This document shows positions 35,267 through 43,997 of a stretch of 64,000 nucleotides of DNA, in pieces; position 1 is the stretch's first letter, and each line of letters begins with the position of its first letter. Both the position numbers and the translations under genes were made by a program. The stretch spans positions 248,001 through 312,000 of the forward strand of contig NZ_VWWP01000001.1 in assembly GCF_011752975.1 (NCBI RefSeq), in the 5' to 3' direction. This stretch comes from Chryseobacterium sp. Tr-659 (GTDB taxonomy: Bacteria > Bacteroidota > Bacteroidia > Flavobacteriales > Weeksellaceae). The notes beneath the pieces were generated by a model. It did not search any database. It was not told the origin of the DNA and saw only the letters and a list, made by a program, of their open reading frames with translations.

Positions 35267-36526
35267 TTAAAATAAACTCAGCTGCTGGGAAAATTGATTA
35301 TGAAACTTGGAAGAACTTCCGCCAACCAGCAATTTTCTTAAATTTTTATCCGTTAAATACTTCAGATACGCATTTCCTGCATTAAAATCTATAAAATATT
35401 TTGCCCGGTTAACAGCTGCACCCAGCTTTTTCAAATGATCCATCGTTAAAACCTGAAAACGTCTTGCATTTACAATTTTCTGAGCCGTTTTTACACCAAT
35501 TCCCGGAACTCTTAAAATCATCTGATAATCGGCAGTCTGAAGGTTGAGAGGAAATTGGTCTAAATGACGCAGTGCCCAGCTTAATTTCGGGTCAACTTCC
35601 AGATCAAGAAAAGGAATTTCCGGATCTAAAATTTCTTCTGCTTTAAAACCATAGAACCTCATCAGCCAATCAGACTGATACAAACGGTTTTCACGAAGCA
35701 TAGGAACTTCAGTGGTTAAAGAGGGCAGTCTTTTGTCTTCCAAAACAGGAACATACCCTGAATAATATACCCTTTTCAGATTGAAGTTTTTATAAAAGTG
35801 ATCAGCAACCCTGATGATTTGTAAATCATTTTCATTGGTTGCGCCTACGATCATTTGGGTAGATTGGCCTGCCGGAGCAAATTTGGGAACTTTCTTCAAA
35901 ACTTTCTTCTCATCTTCATACTGGCTGATTCCATTTTGGATATACCGCATTGGGCTGATCATATCCTGCCTGTTTTTTTCAGGAGCCAGTAACTTTAAAC
36001 CACTTTCTGTAGGGATTTCAAGATTTATAGATAAACGGTCTGCATACAAAGCTGCTTCCTGCATCAGATCATCGCTTGCTCCAGGAATTGATTTCAGGTG
36101 AATATATCCATTGAAATTTTCTTCCAGGCGCAGCTTTTTGGCCACTCTCACAAGACGTTCCATAGTGGTGTCTGCATTTTTGAAAATTCCGGAACTCAGA
36201 AATAAGCCTTCAATATAATTTCTGCGATAAAAATTAATGGTAAGATCTACTACTTCTTCAACGGTAAAAGCAGCTCTTTTGATATCATTTGAGCTTCTGG
36301 ATACACAATACGCACAATCGTAAATACAATGGTTGGTCAGTAAAATTTTAAGAAGAGAAACACATCTTCCGTCTTCCGTATAGGTATGACAGATCCCGCT
36401 TACAGAACTGTCTCCTAAAGCTCCTTTTTTGTTCTTTCTTGTACCACCGCTGGACGAACAGGAAACATCATATTTTGCTGCATCTGCAAGGATTTCAAGC
36501 TTTTCTTTAAGGCGGTCAAAATTCAT
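35267..36526 (-). CDS. TIGR03916-family radical SAM DNA repair/modification protein
   Basis: 419 residues. The radical-SAM cluster CxxxCxxC is at LTNHCIYDCAYCVSRSS, after an N-terminal CSSSGGTRKNKKGALG segment. The TIM-barrel half continues to about residue 320 (RLSINLEIPTESGLKLLAP, PAGQSTQMIVGATNEND). A C-terminal helix-hairpin-helix (ILRVPGIGVKTAQKIVNARRF) should bind DNA. It forms the conserved two-gene locus with the TIGR03915 protein. It probably uses SAM and [4Fe-4S] to act on damaged or modified DNA; the substrate is unknown. Confidence 0.93.
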   Translation of the reverse strand: MNFDRLKEKLEILADAAKYDVSCSSSGGTRKNKKGALGDSSVSGICHTYTEDGRCVSLLKILLTNHCIYDCAYCVSRSSNDIKRAAFTVEEVVDLTINFYRRNYIEGLFLSSGIFKNADTTMERLVRVAKKLRLEENFNGYIHLKSIPGASDDLMQEAALYADRLSINLEIPTESGLKLLAPEKNRQDMISPMRYIQNGISQYEDEKKVLKKVPKFAPAGQSTQMIVGATNENDLQIIRVADHFYKNFNLKRVYYSGYVPVLEDKRLPSLTTEVPMLRENRLYQSDWLMRFYGFKAEEILDPEIPFLDLEVDPKLSWALRHLDQFPLNLQTADYQMILRVPGIGVKTAQKIVNARRFQVLTMDHLKKLGAAVNRAKYFIDFNAGNAYLKYLTDKNLRKLLVGGSSSKFHNQFSQQLSLF

Positions 36527-36682
36527 ATTTTCACAGGATTGATATTATTTGTATCGTTATTGTGTTTTTATTGGGTTCAAATTTAGTTCCAAAATTGATA
36601 AATGTCAACCTTTTTTCCTAGAAGTTATCAACAAAAAAGAGTCTCAAAATCATTATATTTACGGCTCATTAAAGTTTATATT

Positions 36683-38011
36683 ATGAATCATAAACCAATC
36701 GAAGGTTTTTCCAAGCTTCCAAAGCAGGGGAAAATCGAGTGGCTCGTAAACGAATATCTTGAAGGAAACCAGGAATATCAAAATATATTAAAACAATATT
36801 GGAACGATGATGCAGATCTTCAGAAACTTCACGAAGAATTTTCTGAAAATACCATCTCCAATTTTTATATGCCTTACGGAATTGCGCCGAACTTTTTAAT
36901 TGACGGAAAGCTGCTGGCACTTCCAATGGCTGTTGAAGAAAGTTCAGTGGTAGCTGCCGCTTCTAAAGCTGCAAAATTCTGGATTGATAAAGGTGGTTTT
37001 AAGACAACCATCATCAATACTGAGAAATTAGGGCATACCCATTTCATATTTAATGTAGAGCCTCACAAATTATTGCATTTCTTTAATTTCAGTTTAAAGA
37101 AAAAATTATTTGAAGCTACCGAAGATATCACAGCCAATATGAGAAAACGTGGCGGCGGTATTTTAAATATCAGCCTGGTGGATAAAACTGCAGAAATGCC
37201 CAATTATTACCAGCTGAAAGCCAGCTTTGATACAGTAGACTCAATGGGAGCTAACTTTATCAACTCATGTCTTGAACAGTTTGGAAAAACATTGAGGCAG
37301 GAAGTAGCAACCAGTGAAGATTTTACTCAGGAAGAAAAGAACTCATTGCAGATTGTGATGAATATTCTTTCCAATTTTACGCCTGACTGTATTGTGAGGG
37401 CTGAGGTTTCCTGTAAAATGGAAGATTTAAAAGACGACAGCGGAATTTCTCCTGAAGAATTTGCTTCTAAATTCAAACAGGCAGTTACCATTGCTGAAAT
37501 TGAACCTTACCGTGCTACTACTCATAATAAAGGGGTAATGAACGGAGTAGATGCGGTAGTTATTGCTACCGGGAATGATTTCAGAGCAACGGAAGCCTGT
37601 GCTCATGCTTATGCAGCAAGAGACGGACAATACAGATCTCTGACCCACTGTACAACAGATAACGGGGTTTTCAGATTCTGGATTGATCTTCCTATTTCTG
37701 TAGGTGTTGTAGGAGGTCTTACCAATCTTCACCCTTTGGTAAAATTCTCTTTGGCATTATTAGGAAAGCCTTCTGCCCAGGAATTGATGAGTATTTTAGC
37801 CGTTTCGGGACTTGCCCAGAATTTTGGTGCTTTACGTTCTTTAGTAACCACAGGAATTCAGAAAGGGCATATGAAAATGCACTTATTGAATATCCTGAAC
37901 CAATTAGGTGCTACAGAAGAAGAAAAACAGCATTTTGTGACCTACTTTAAAGATAAGACCGTGAGCCATCACGAGGTGATCAATGAATTTAACAGAATGA
38001 GAGGGAACTAA
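36683..38011 (+). CDS. mvaA: Hydroxymethylglutaryl-CoA reductase, class II
   Basis: 442 residues from MNHKPIEGFSKLPKQGKIEWL. The longer start at 36602 is rejected because its first 27 residues are not family-like. Motifs: MAVEESSVVAAASKAA, VDSMGANFINSCLE, ATGNDFRATEACAHAYAARDG, HCTTDNGVFRFWIDLP and the catalytic-region GGLTNLHPLVKFSL. It belongs to class II (the bacterial, often called degradative, form). Flavobacteria make isoprenoids by the mevalonate pathway, so a biosynthetic role producing mevalonate is likely. It is the first gene of a tightly coupled run of four: its stop TAA overlaps the next ATG by one base. Confidence 0.93.
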   Translation: MNHKPIEGFSKLPKQGKIEWLVNEYLEGNQEYQNILKQYWNDDADLQKLHEEFSENTISNFYMPYGIAPNFLIDGKLLALPMAVEESSVVAAASKAAKFWIDKGGFKTTIINTEKLGHTHFIFNVEPHKLLHFFNFSLKKKLFEATEDITANMRKRGGGILNISLVDKTAEMPNYYQLKASFDTVDSMGANFINSCLEQFGKTLRQEVATSEDFTQEEKNSLQIVMNILSNFTPDCIVRAEVSCKMEDLKDDSGISPEEFASKFKQAVTIAEIEPYRATTHNKGVMNGVDAVVIATGNDFRATEACAHAYAARDGQYRSLTHCTTDNGVFRFWIDLPISVGVVGGLTNLHPLVKFSLALLGKPSAQELMSILAVSGLAQNFGALRSLVTTGIQKGHMKMHLLNILNQLGATEEEKQHFVTYFKDKTVSHHEVINEFNRMRGN

Positions 38012-38178
38012 TGTTACAGATCATTTTACCAATTGTATTTCTTCTTTTTGGATTCTTTTTAAAGAAAACGAATAATGAAGGATTCAGAAGCTCCAAGAGA
38101 TTTGCCAATATGTTTATCATACTTGGAATTTCTACTTTGGTTGCCAAATTCATTTTAATGTACCTAAAATCAAAATAG
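38011..38178 (+). CDS. 55-residue membrane protein coupled to HMG-CoA reductase
   Basis: The frame starts at ATG 38011, sharing the A of the reductase stop codon, and ends TAG 38176-38178, whose last base is the first base of the next GTG start. It encodes MLQIILPIVFLLFGFFLKKT, then NNEGFRSSKRFANMF, and a second hydrophobic stretch (IILGISTLVAKFILMYL). Two predicted membrane helices are joined by a basic loop. I recognise no family. The one-base overlaps at both ends and the stop-free frame argue strongly that it is real. It is below usual 60-codon cut-offs. Confidence 0.75.
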   Translation: MLQIILPIVFLLFGFFLKKTNNEGFRSSKRFANMFIILGISTLVAKFILMYLKSK

Positions 38179-39266
38179 TGAAAAAGAGTATTGTATTCTT
38201 CTTGTTGATTTCCGGGTTAAGTTTTTCGCAGCAGAAAGATGTAAAAATTAATGACCTGCCGCCGAAATCTGAAAACTTTGTGTTCCCGATGGTTACCTAC
38301 ACCGGAAATCCGACGGTTGCCAACAAGATTAATACATTTTTACAGGTAAACGAACTGGAATTCGTTCCGAATTCAGGTGAAAATCCTTTTAAACTGGCTT
38401 TTACAGCAACAAACTCCTATTCCAACTATGTTTATTTCTATAATTGGGAGAAACTGGAAACGCCGAAAAATATTCTGACAATTGGTGTGCACGGTGAAGC
38501 TTCAGGGGCATATCCGGAAGAATTTGCAGATTGGAAGAACTTTGATCTGAGAACAGGAAATTTTATTAATGCCGAGGATTTATTTCAACCAAGCTCGGTT
38601 AAGACGGTAGAAGGTATCATTCAAAAAAAAATAAAGAAAAGAATTTCTGATTTTCTGATCAAGCTGAAAGCTGAAAAAAATCCTACAGAGGAAACCGAAG
38701 ACCAGATCGCTATGTATGAAGATTGCTTTACAGAACATACTTTAGAAGATATCAGGTATTTCTTTGGAAAAGATAAACTGACCTTTGTAGCCGGAAGATG
38801 CTCTAACCATGCCATGAGAGCTTTGGATGAACTTGACAGCCATGAAATTGAAATTTCGTACAAAGATCTTGAAAAATATTGGAGCCCTTATGCAAAAGCT
38901 TTACTTTCCGGTTCTGATAAAATAATAAGAACAAGTTTTAGAAATAAGCTGTACAAAGGAAAAATAGATGGGAAATATCCTGTTACCGTTTTTATTACCC
39001 GTCTATATAAAGCTGAAAGTGATAAGGATTCAAGTTCATTTAATGCATTGTATTGGTATGATAAAAACAAAAAGCTAATCCAGTGGGATGGAAGAATAAA
39101 AGGAAATCATATTTCTATTACCGAAAATGATCATTATGATGAAGCTGCCGGAAAATGGATACCAAGAGCCTTTGTAGAAGCAGATATGAGCGGAAATAAA
39201 ATTTCCGGGACATGGCAGGATGATAAAACAAAAAAATATTTAACCCTAGAATTAGAAGAGTTATAA
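38178..39266 (+). CDS. Secreted DUF3298/DUF4163-like protein (RsiV/PdaC-type fold)
   Basis: 362 residues from a GTG start that overlaps the stop of the preceding small membrane gene by one base. A signal peptide (MKKSIVFFLLISGLSFSQ) leads into an exported body with a PdaC/RsiV-like DUF3298 fragment (NPTVANKINTFLQ, YEDCFTEHTLEDIRYFF). The C-terminal third is beta-rich (YPVTVFITRLYKAE, WDGRIKGNHISITEN, GNKISGTWQDD). The DUF assignment is tentative. It probably sits in the periplasm or at the outer membrane. It is translationally coupled to the neighbours and shares their operon. Confidence 0.7.
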   Translation: MKKSIVFFLLISGLSFSQQKDVKINDLPPKSENFVFPMVTYTGNPTVANKINTFLQVNELEFVPNSGENPFKLAFTATNSYSNYVYFYNWEKLETPKNILTIGVHGEASGAYPEEFADWKNFDLRTGNFINAEDLFQPSSVKTVEGIIQKKIKKRISDFLIKLKAEKNPTEETEDQIAMYEDCFTEHTLEDIRYFFGKDKLTFVAGRCSNHAMRALDELDSHEIEISYKDLEKYWSPYAKALLSGSDKIIRTSFRNKLYKGKIDGKYPVTVFITRLYKAESDKDSSSFNALYWYDKNKKLIQWDGRIKGNHISITENDHYDEAAGKWIPRAFVEADMSGNKISGTWQDDKTKKYLTLELEEL

Positions 39267-39267
39267 A

Positions 39268-39654
39268 ATGAAAACAATTACTTTAGTTTTTGGAGCAGTT
39301 TACGGAATGATATCCGTAATTCTGGGTGCATTCGGAGCACATGCTTTAAAGAAAATATTAGCTGTGGAAAGACTGGAAAGTTTTGAAACAGGTGTTAGAT
39401 ACCAGATGTATGCAGCTTTTTTCCTGCTGATCATCGGGTATATTTTAAAATTTGAAACTTCTGCAGAAAAATGGACTTCCATATTAATGATTGCAGGAAC
39501 ATTTTTATTCTCAGTAAGCATCTATTTTCTGAGTATGCAGGATTATCTGGGAATGAATCTTAAGTTTTTAGGCCCGATCACACCGCTTGGAGGTCTGATG
39601 ATGATCTTAAGCTGGGGAATGCTTATTTTTTATTTTGCTAAAAATAGAATCTAA
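39268..39654 (+). CDS. DUF423 membrane protein
   Basis: 128 residues with four predicted membrane helices. The family-diagnostic first helix is TLVFGAVYGMISVILGAFGAHALK, followed by RYQMYAAFFLLIIGYIL and the loop and last helix GPITPLGGLMMILSWGMLIF. Typical of DUF423 (YwdK/YgdD) inner-membrane proteins of unknown role. It starts 1 base after the stop of the preceding gene, the last in the HMG-CoA-reductase-led operon. Confidence 0.92.
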   Translation: MKTITLVFGAVYGMISVILGAFGAHALKKILAVERLESFETGVRYQMYAAFFLLIIGYILKFETSAEKWTSILMIAGTFLFSVSIYFLSMQDYLGMNLKFLGPITPLGGLMMILSWGMLIFYFAKNRI

Positions 39655-39664
39655 AATATAAAGT

Positions 39665-39746
39665 CTTCAACTCCGTTCAGAATGTTCATTAAATTCAGAT
39701 GTATGATTGTATAATGCTGCATATGTCATTCTGAACGGAACTGAAG
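39665..39746. repeat. 20-bp inverted repeat, common Bacteroidota intergenic palindrome
   Basis: Arms at 39665-39684 (cttcaactccgttcagaatg) and 39727-39746 (cattctgaacggaactgaag) pair with two mismatches across a 42-base loop. The core cattctgaacggaa is a frequent flavobacterial intergenic repeat. It lies beyond the DUF423 gene. Confidence 0.75.
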
Positions 39747-39783
39747 TATGCAAAAGCCCTTTGTTCAATAATTCTAACGCTAA

Positions 39784-39812
39784 AGTCCGCAGTTTTTGCG
39801 GTTATACTTTTT
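39784..39812 (+). terminator. Possible terminator after the inverted repeat
   Basis: ccgc-agttttt-gcgg is a 4-bp GC stem followed within 12 bases by a T run. Weak. Confidence 0.35.
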
Positions 39813-39919
39813 TCGTTTGCAAAGGCATTACACTCTGCAATAGCTTGAATATATTGGTGTATTGAGTGTGATTTTTAATATCAATAACAAAATGATCGTA
39901 ATTTTAAACTTAAATTAGA

Positions 39920-41197
39920 ATGAAAATCAACAGAAGAAGGCGATTAATACGAACTTTCAATCTTTTAGATCAGCCTATCAGATTCAATCCGTTTGTGTTC
40001 AGCCGTACTTTTTTTATGTGGGCTGTCACAGGCTTGATAGGAGGAATTATTGCAGGGGGATATTGGATTGTTCTGGAGCATTTTACCGAATTTTTGAGCC
40101 ATTTCCAAGGCTGGCAGGTCATTCCTACGATGGCTGTCTGCGGATTGCTGGCCGGGTTGGTAATTCATTTTATCGGTGATCCGGGAGAAATTCATCTGAT
40201 TGTTAATAACATCAGATTCAATAAAGGAAAACTGGAACCCAAAAATAATCCATCCATGATTCTTTCATCGCTTTTCTGCGTAGCATCGGGAGGAAGTTTA
40301 GGGCCTGAAGCACCTTTGGTACAGGTAACCGGATCCACGGGAACCTGGCTTGGAAAAATTTTCAGATTAAAAGGCGAAGAGCTGCGTTCTTTGAGCATTG
40401 CCGGTATGGCTTCAGGGTTTACTGCATTATTCGGAGCACCGCTTGGAGGAAGTCTTTTTTCATTGGAAATTTTACACCATAAACATGCTGTAGAATATTA
40501 TAAAGCGATTATTCCTGCATTGGTAGCAAGCTGTTTCAGTTATTTGATGTTTGCTTTGATCATTCATTTGGGAATCGGGGCAACATGGGATTTGAAGGCA
40601 TATCAGTATACGGGAGTTTATGACTTTGCTTATGCCACAGCGTTTGGAGTTGTTGGAACTTTATTTGGATGGATATTCATTTTTGTAGTAAAATTCTTCA
40701 AAATGATTTTCGAATACAGAAAATTCCCGATTTATATTAAAACCTTCGTTGGCGGAATTATCTTAGGAGTCATTGCCTATAATTTCCCAATTACAAGATA
40801 CTTTGGGCATAATGAGATCAATCAGCTCATCGGTGGAAATTTTGGATTGAATTTTCTGATTCTTGTTCTGATCTTTAAAATACTGGCTATTGCCATTACG
40901 GTAACCTCAGGCTGGAGAGGTGGTTTTATCATTCCACTTTTCTTTGTAGGAACCACATTGGGGTTAATTATCCACAATTTATTTCCGGGTGTAGATACTA
41001 CTTTGGCTATTGTAAGCTGTATGGCTGCAATTAATGCCTGCGTAACCAGAACCCCAATGAGTACAACCATTATTCTGGGAACACTTACCGGATTTACCTA
41101 TTTTGTTCCCATATTATTTGCCAGTCTTACCGGATATTTTCTGGCTCCGAAGATTCCGTTTATCGGATCACAGTCTGAAAAGCTGGAAGAAGAATAA
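39920..41197 (+). CDS. ClC-type chloride channel/transporter
   Basis: 425 residues with ten or more predicted hydrophobic helices. Motif GGSLGPEAPLVQVTGSTG with the gating Glu corresponds to the ClC GREGP region. GFTALFGAPLGGSLFSLEIL and SGWRGGFIIPLFF match the second selectivity segment. No C-terminal CBS domains are present, as in the short bacterial forms. It is an inner-membrane chloride channel or Cl/H antiporter; which one is not decidable. It is monocistronic and convergent to the TolC gene. Confidence 0.9.
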   Translation: MKINRRRRLIRTFNLLDQPIRFNPFVFSRTFFMWAVTGLIGGIIAGGYWIVLEHFTEFLSHFQGWQVIPTMAVCGLLAGLVIHFIGDPGEIHLIVNNIRFNKGKLEPKNNPSMILSSLFCVASGGSLGPEAPLVQVTGSTGTWLGKIFRLKGEELRSLSIAGMASGFTALFGAPLGGSLFSLEILHHKHAVEYYKAIIPALVASCFSYLMFALIIHLGIGATWDLKAYQYTGVYDFAYATAFGVVGTLFGWIFIFVVKFFKMIFEYRKFPIYIKTFVGGIILGVIAYNFPITRYFGHNEINQLIGGNFGLNFLILVLIFKILAIAITVTSGWRGGFIIPLFFVGTTLGLIIHNLFPGVDTTLAIVSCMAAINACVTRTPMSTTIILGTLTGFTYFVPILFASLTGYFLAPKIPFIGSQSEKLEEE

Positions 41198-41234
41198 ATT
41201 CTGTTTATTTCAACACTGAAATATAAATCTGTTG

Positions 41235-41282
41235 AAACTGCAAAATCTGCGAATATGAAAATGCCCGCTGATTTTGCAGTTT
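41235..41282. repeat. Hairpin-forming copy of the dispersed repeat
   Basis: Arms aaactgcaaaatctgcg (41235-41251) and 41266-41282 pair with one mismatch. It lies between convergent genes, clcA-like (+) and tolC (-), and contains the repeat core ctgcgaatat/gctgattttgc. Confidence 0.65.
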
Positions 41283-41292
41283 GATCAGTGGG

Positions 41293-42714
41293 TTACAAAG
41301 AAAAATTTTCTTTCATCCATTTGAGCTTATTGAAACTTTTGAGAAATTTAGTTCTGATACCGATTAGTTTTTCCTGGGCATCAATCACTTTATTTTCTCT
41401 TGAATTGATTAGGAAAAGTGAGCTTTCACCATTACTGTATCTGGTTTCTTCAGCAGACAGAAGTTTTTGATAATTGATGAGGTTGCTCCGGGAAAGGCCT
41501 ATCTGAGTATGATAATTACCAATTTCATTTTTATAGGTTTCCATTTTGGTATGCAGTTCTCTTACTTTCAGTTTGGTATCAAGCTGATTTTGCTCTAATT
41601 TTATTTTAGCCATCTGATAATTGGCTCTGGCTTCTCTTTGGAAAACAGGAATTTCCAGTTTCAGACCATACTGGAAGTTGTTATCAAATAAAGGGAGATA
41701 ATCTGCCCTATAATTTTCTTTATTGAAAAAGTTATAGGTGAAATCAAGTTTGGGAAGGAAGCTCTGCCATTTAAGTTTTCGTTCACTTTCCAGAATATTG
41801 GCTTTTTGAGTGTAATACAAAACAGACTGATGATTATTAATCTCTTTAGTTCGAAGCTCCTGAAGAAGAAATTCAAAATCCGAATAAGCAGTATGATCGG
41901 AAAGTCTGTCCGAAGGATAAATAACCTGTGAAATCTCGTACAGCTCCTGATGATCTTTCCATAGAAACAGCTGAAGCTGTTGAGTAGATTTTATAAATTT
42001 TAAATAGGCTTCTTTCTGCTGAAGTTCAAAGCTCTGCAGCTGTGACATGGCTTCTACTGTATCTATTGCTGCTCTTTCACCATATTCAAAGGCTTTTTTG
42101 ATAAGCCGCAAACGCTCTTTGTTGATGGCTACGGTTTTTGTCTGTAAACTGTATAACTCATAATCCTGTACCCATTCCCAATAGGTATTTTCTGCATCAA
42201 GAAGGAGATCGTTGGTTAAAACAGTTTGTTCTGCTTCCGTCATTTTTAATGCAAACTTAGCCTGATCCAAGGTGGCTCTCCGTTTATCATACAACAGGTT
42301 TTTAGCCAGCGGCACAGTAATTCCCATTTGGTAGAGGCCGCCTTTAGTTTCACTGGAATTCAGTTTTTCACCATCAAGATGATGATAGCCGGCCGTAAGA
42401 TCAATTCCGTACCAGGTAGGAATTCCAAGTTCAATATTTTTTTGTTGGTAATACGTAGTTCCGTCAATATTTTTTTCTCCGAGCTTTCCGGCTAAAACCG
42501 GATCAAAATTTCCCCTTGCTTTTGTAATTTCAGATTGAGCAATTTTATTTTGAAGCTGGTATTTCAAGGCCAGAGGATGATAGTTTTTTACAACAGATAT
42601 AAATTCCCGAGCAGATAGTTTGAGTGAGTCTTGTGCCCATCCGGTTTGAAAGAGAACTAAAGCAATAATGAAAAGAAATTTATTTTGATTGCCCATATTT
42701 ACTTTCTTTATCAT
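41293..42714 (-). CDS. TolC-family outer-membrane efflux protein
   Basis: 473 residues; the start at 42714 overlaps the HlyD gene by 35 bases, and an internal Met at 42696 (MGNQNKFLF) is an equally good start. A signal peptide ends GWAQ before DSLKLSAREFISVV. Two long coiled-coil repeats follow (KAFEYGERAAIDTVEAMSQL and the C-terminal EETRYSNGESSLFLINSRENK), the hallmark of trimeric TolC tunnels. It is the outer-membrane exit of the ABC/HlyD/TolC set transcribed in order from 45668 down. Confidence 0.9.
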   Translation of the reverse strand: MIKKVNMGNQNKFLFIIALVLFQTGWAQDSLKLSAREFISVVKNYHPLALKYQLQNKIAQSEITKARGNFDPVLAGKLGEKNIDGTTYYQQKNIELGIPTWYGIDLTAGYHHLDGEKLNSSETKGGLYQMGITVPLAKNLLYDKRRATLDQAKFALKMTEAEQTVLTNDLLLDAENTYWEWVQDYELYSLQTKTVAINKERLRLIKKAFEYGERAAIDTVEAMSQLQSFELQQKEAYLKFIKSTQQLQLFLWKDHQELYEISQVIYPSDRLSDHTAYSDFEFLLQELRTKEINNHQSVLYYTQKANILESERKLKWQSFLPKLDFTYNFFNKENYRADYLPLFDNNFQYGLKLEIPVFQREARANYQMAKIKLEQNQLDTKLKVRELHTKMETYKNEIGNYHTQIGLSRSNLINYQKLLSAEETRYSNGESSLFLINSRENKVIDAQEKLIGIRTKFLKSFNKLKWMKENFSL

Positions 42715-43993
42715 TTTTTATTTCATAATAATCCGGTGGAAATCCATTGATATTTCTCCACAATTCATACCAGATCGGGACGTCATTAAGAATGGCAATC
42801 CCTTGTACCCCGGCACCCATTTTAATTTTCGGCGGCCATTTCTTCTCATTTTTATCCTCAATAACCAATGCTTTGAAAAGTCCGTTAGCACTGATATTGC
42901 TTTCTACGGCGATCACTTTTCCGGCAAATGTTCCATAACTTGAGTTGGGCCATCCTGAAAATACAATGGCTGGAAACCCGTCAAAAATGCACATCACACG
43001 CTGACCTTCTTTTACCAGGGGAAGATCTGCTGGTTTGATATAAATTTCTACGGCGTAATCTACAGCAGAAGGAACAATAGTTCCGATATTTTCTCCTTCT
43101 TTCAGGATTTCACCAATACCGGTTTTGTTGAGCTGTACCACCTGTCCGTCCTGAGACGCAATAATAAAATACAATCCCTGTCTGGCTTTATAGTTGGCAA
43201 CCTGATTTTCCAGTTTAGCAATATCACCATCACTTCCTTCAATCTGGCCCATGCTCTGAAAACGTTCACCTTCTGTTTTATTGAGTTTTTCCGTATAATC
43301 CTGAATGACTGAATTTTGTTCAATTCCTGTATTTAAAATTTCCTGGCGGGTTTGCAATACTTTATTTTCAAGGGCCGTTTTTTTGGCAACGGTATTTTGA
43401 TAAGAAATGCTTCGCTGCTGAAACTGGGTAAGAGAAACCAGGCCTTCATCATACATTTTCTTCTGTCTGGTAAATTGATCTTCAGATAGCTTTAATTCAT
43501 TACTAATGGCACTTAATTCAGCTTCCTCACCGGTAAGTTTATTGTTGAGCTGGTCAATTTTGATTTTTAACTGATTCAGTTTTAAATCTCTTGCTGAATG
43601 AATTGCCTGAAGCTGGTTTTTGGTAGTTCCAACCTTAGCTTCGTAAAATTCCCTAACTCCTTTTTTGGCATTCACTTGTTCTTGTGTTCTCTGTACCAAA
43701 AGAGGATCCATATAATCTTCCTTTATTTCCGAAAGCTGAAGCAGAGTATCTCCCTTTTTTACATAATCTCCGTTTTTTACGTTCCATTTAATTATTTTTC
43801 CGGGGATAGGAGAGTGCAGCTGCTGAGGGCGCTGTTCCTGATATAAAGAGGTTACATTTCCTTTTACTTTGATGTTCTGGGTCCAAGGAAGGAATAAAGT
43901 GATAATTCCTCCGATGAAAATAAAGAAAAACCATCTTTTTACCCTCGACTTCTTATGGATATGATATATTTTGTCAAATGACTTTAATTCCAT
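42680..43993 (-). CDS. HlyD-family periplasmic adaptor
   Basis: 437 residues. An N-terminal membrane anchor (about residues 20-40, RWFFFIFIGGIITLF) is followed by a lipoyl-like half (IPGKIIKWNVKNGDYVKKGDTLL), a long coiled-coil hairpin (about 100-260, KGVREFYEAKVG, KLNKTEGERFQ) and the returning beta-barrel half (DGQVVQLNKTGIGEILKEGE). This is a membrane fusion protein of type I secretion. It starts 4 bases after the ABC gene and overlaps the TolC gene by up to 35 bases. Confidence 0.92.
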   Translation of the reverse strand: MELKSFDKIYHIHKKSRVKRWFFFIFIGGIITLFLPWTQNIKVKGNVTSLYQEQRPQQLHSPIPGKIIKWNVKNGDYVKKGDTLLQLSEIKEDYMDPLLVQRTQEQVNAKKGVREFYEAKVGTTKNQLQAIHSARDLKLNQLKIKIDQLNNKLTGEEAELSAISNELKLSEDQFTRQKKMYDEGLVSLTQFQQRSISYQNTVAKKTALENKVLQTRQEILNTGIEQNSVIQDYTEKLNKTEGERFQSMGQIEGSDGDIAKLENQVANYKARQGLYFIIASQDGQVVQLNKTGIGEILKEGENIGTIVPSAVDYAVEIYIKPADLPLVKEGQRVMCIFDGFPAIVFSGWPNSSYGTFAGKVIAVESNISANGLFKALVIEDKNEKKWPPKIKMGAGVQGIAILNDVPIWYELWRNINGFPPDYYEIKNDKESKYGQSK

Positions 43994-43997
43994 ACGG

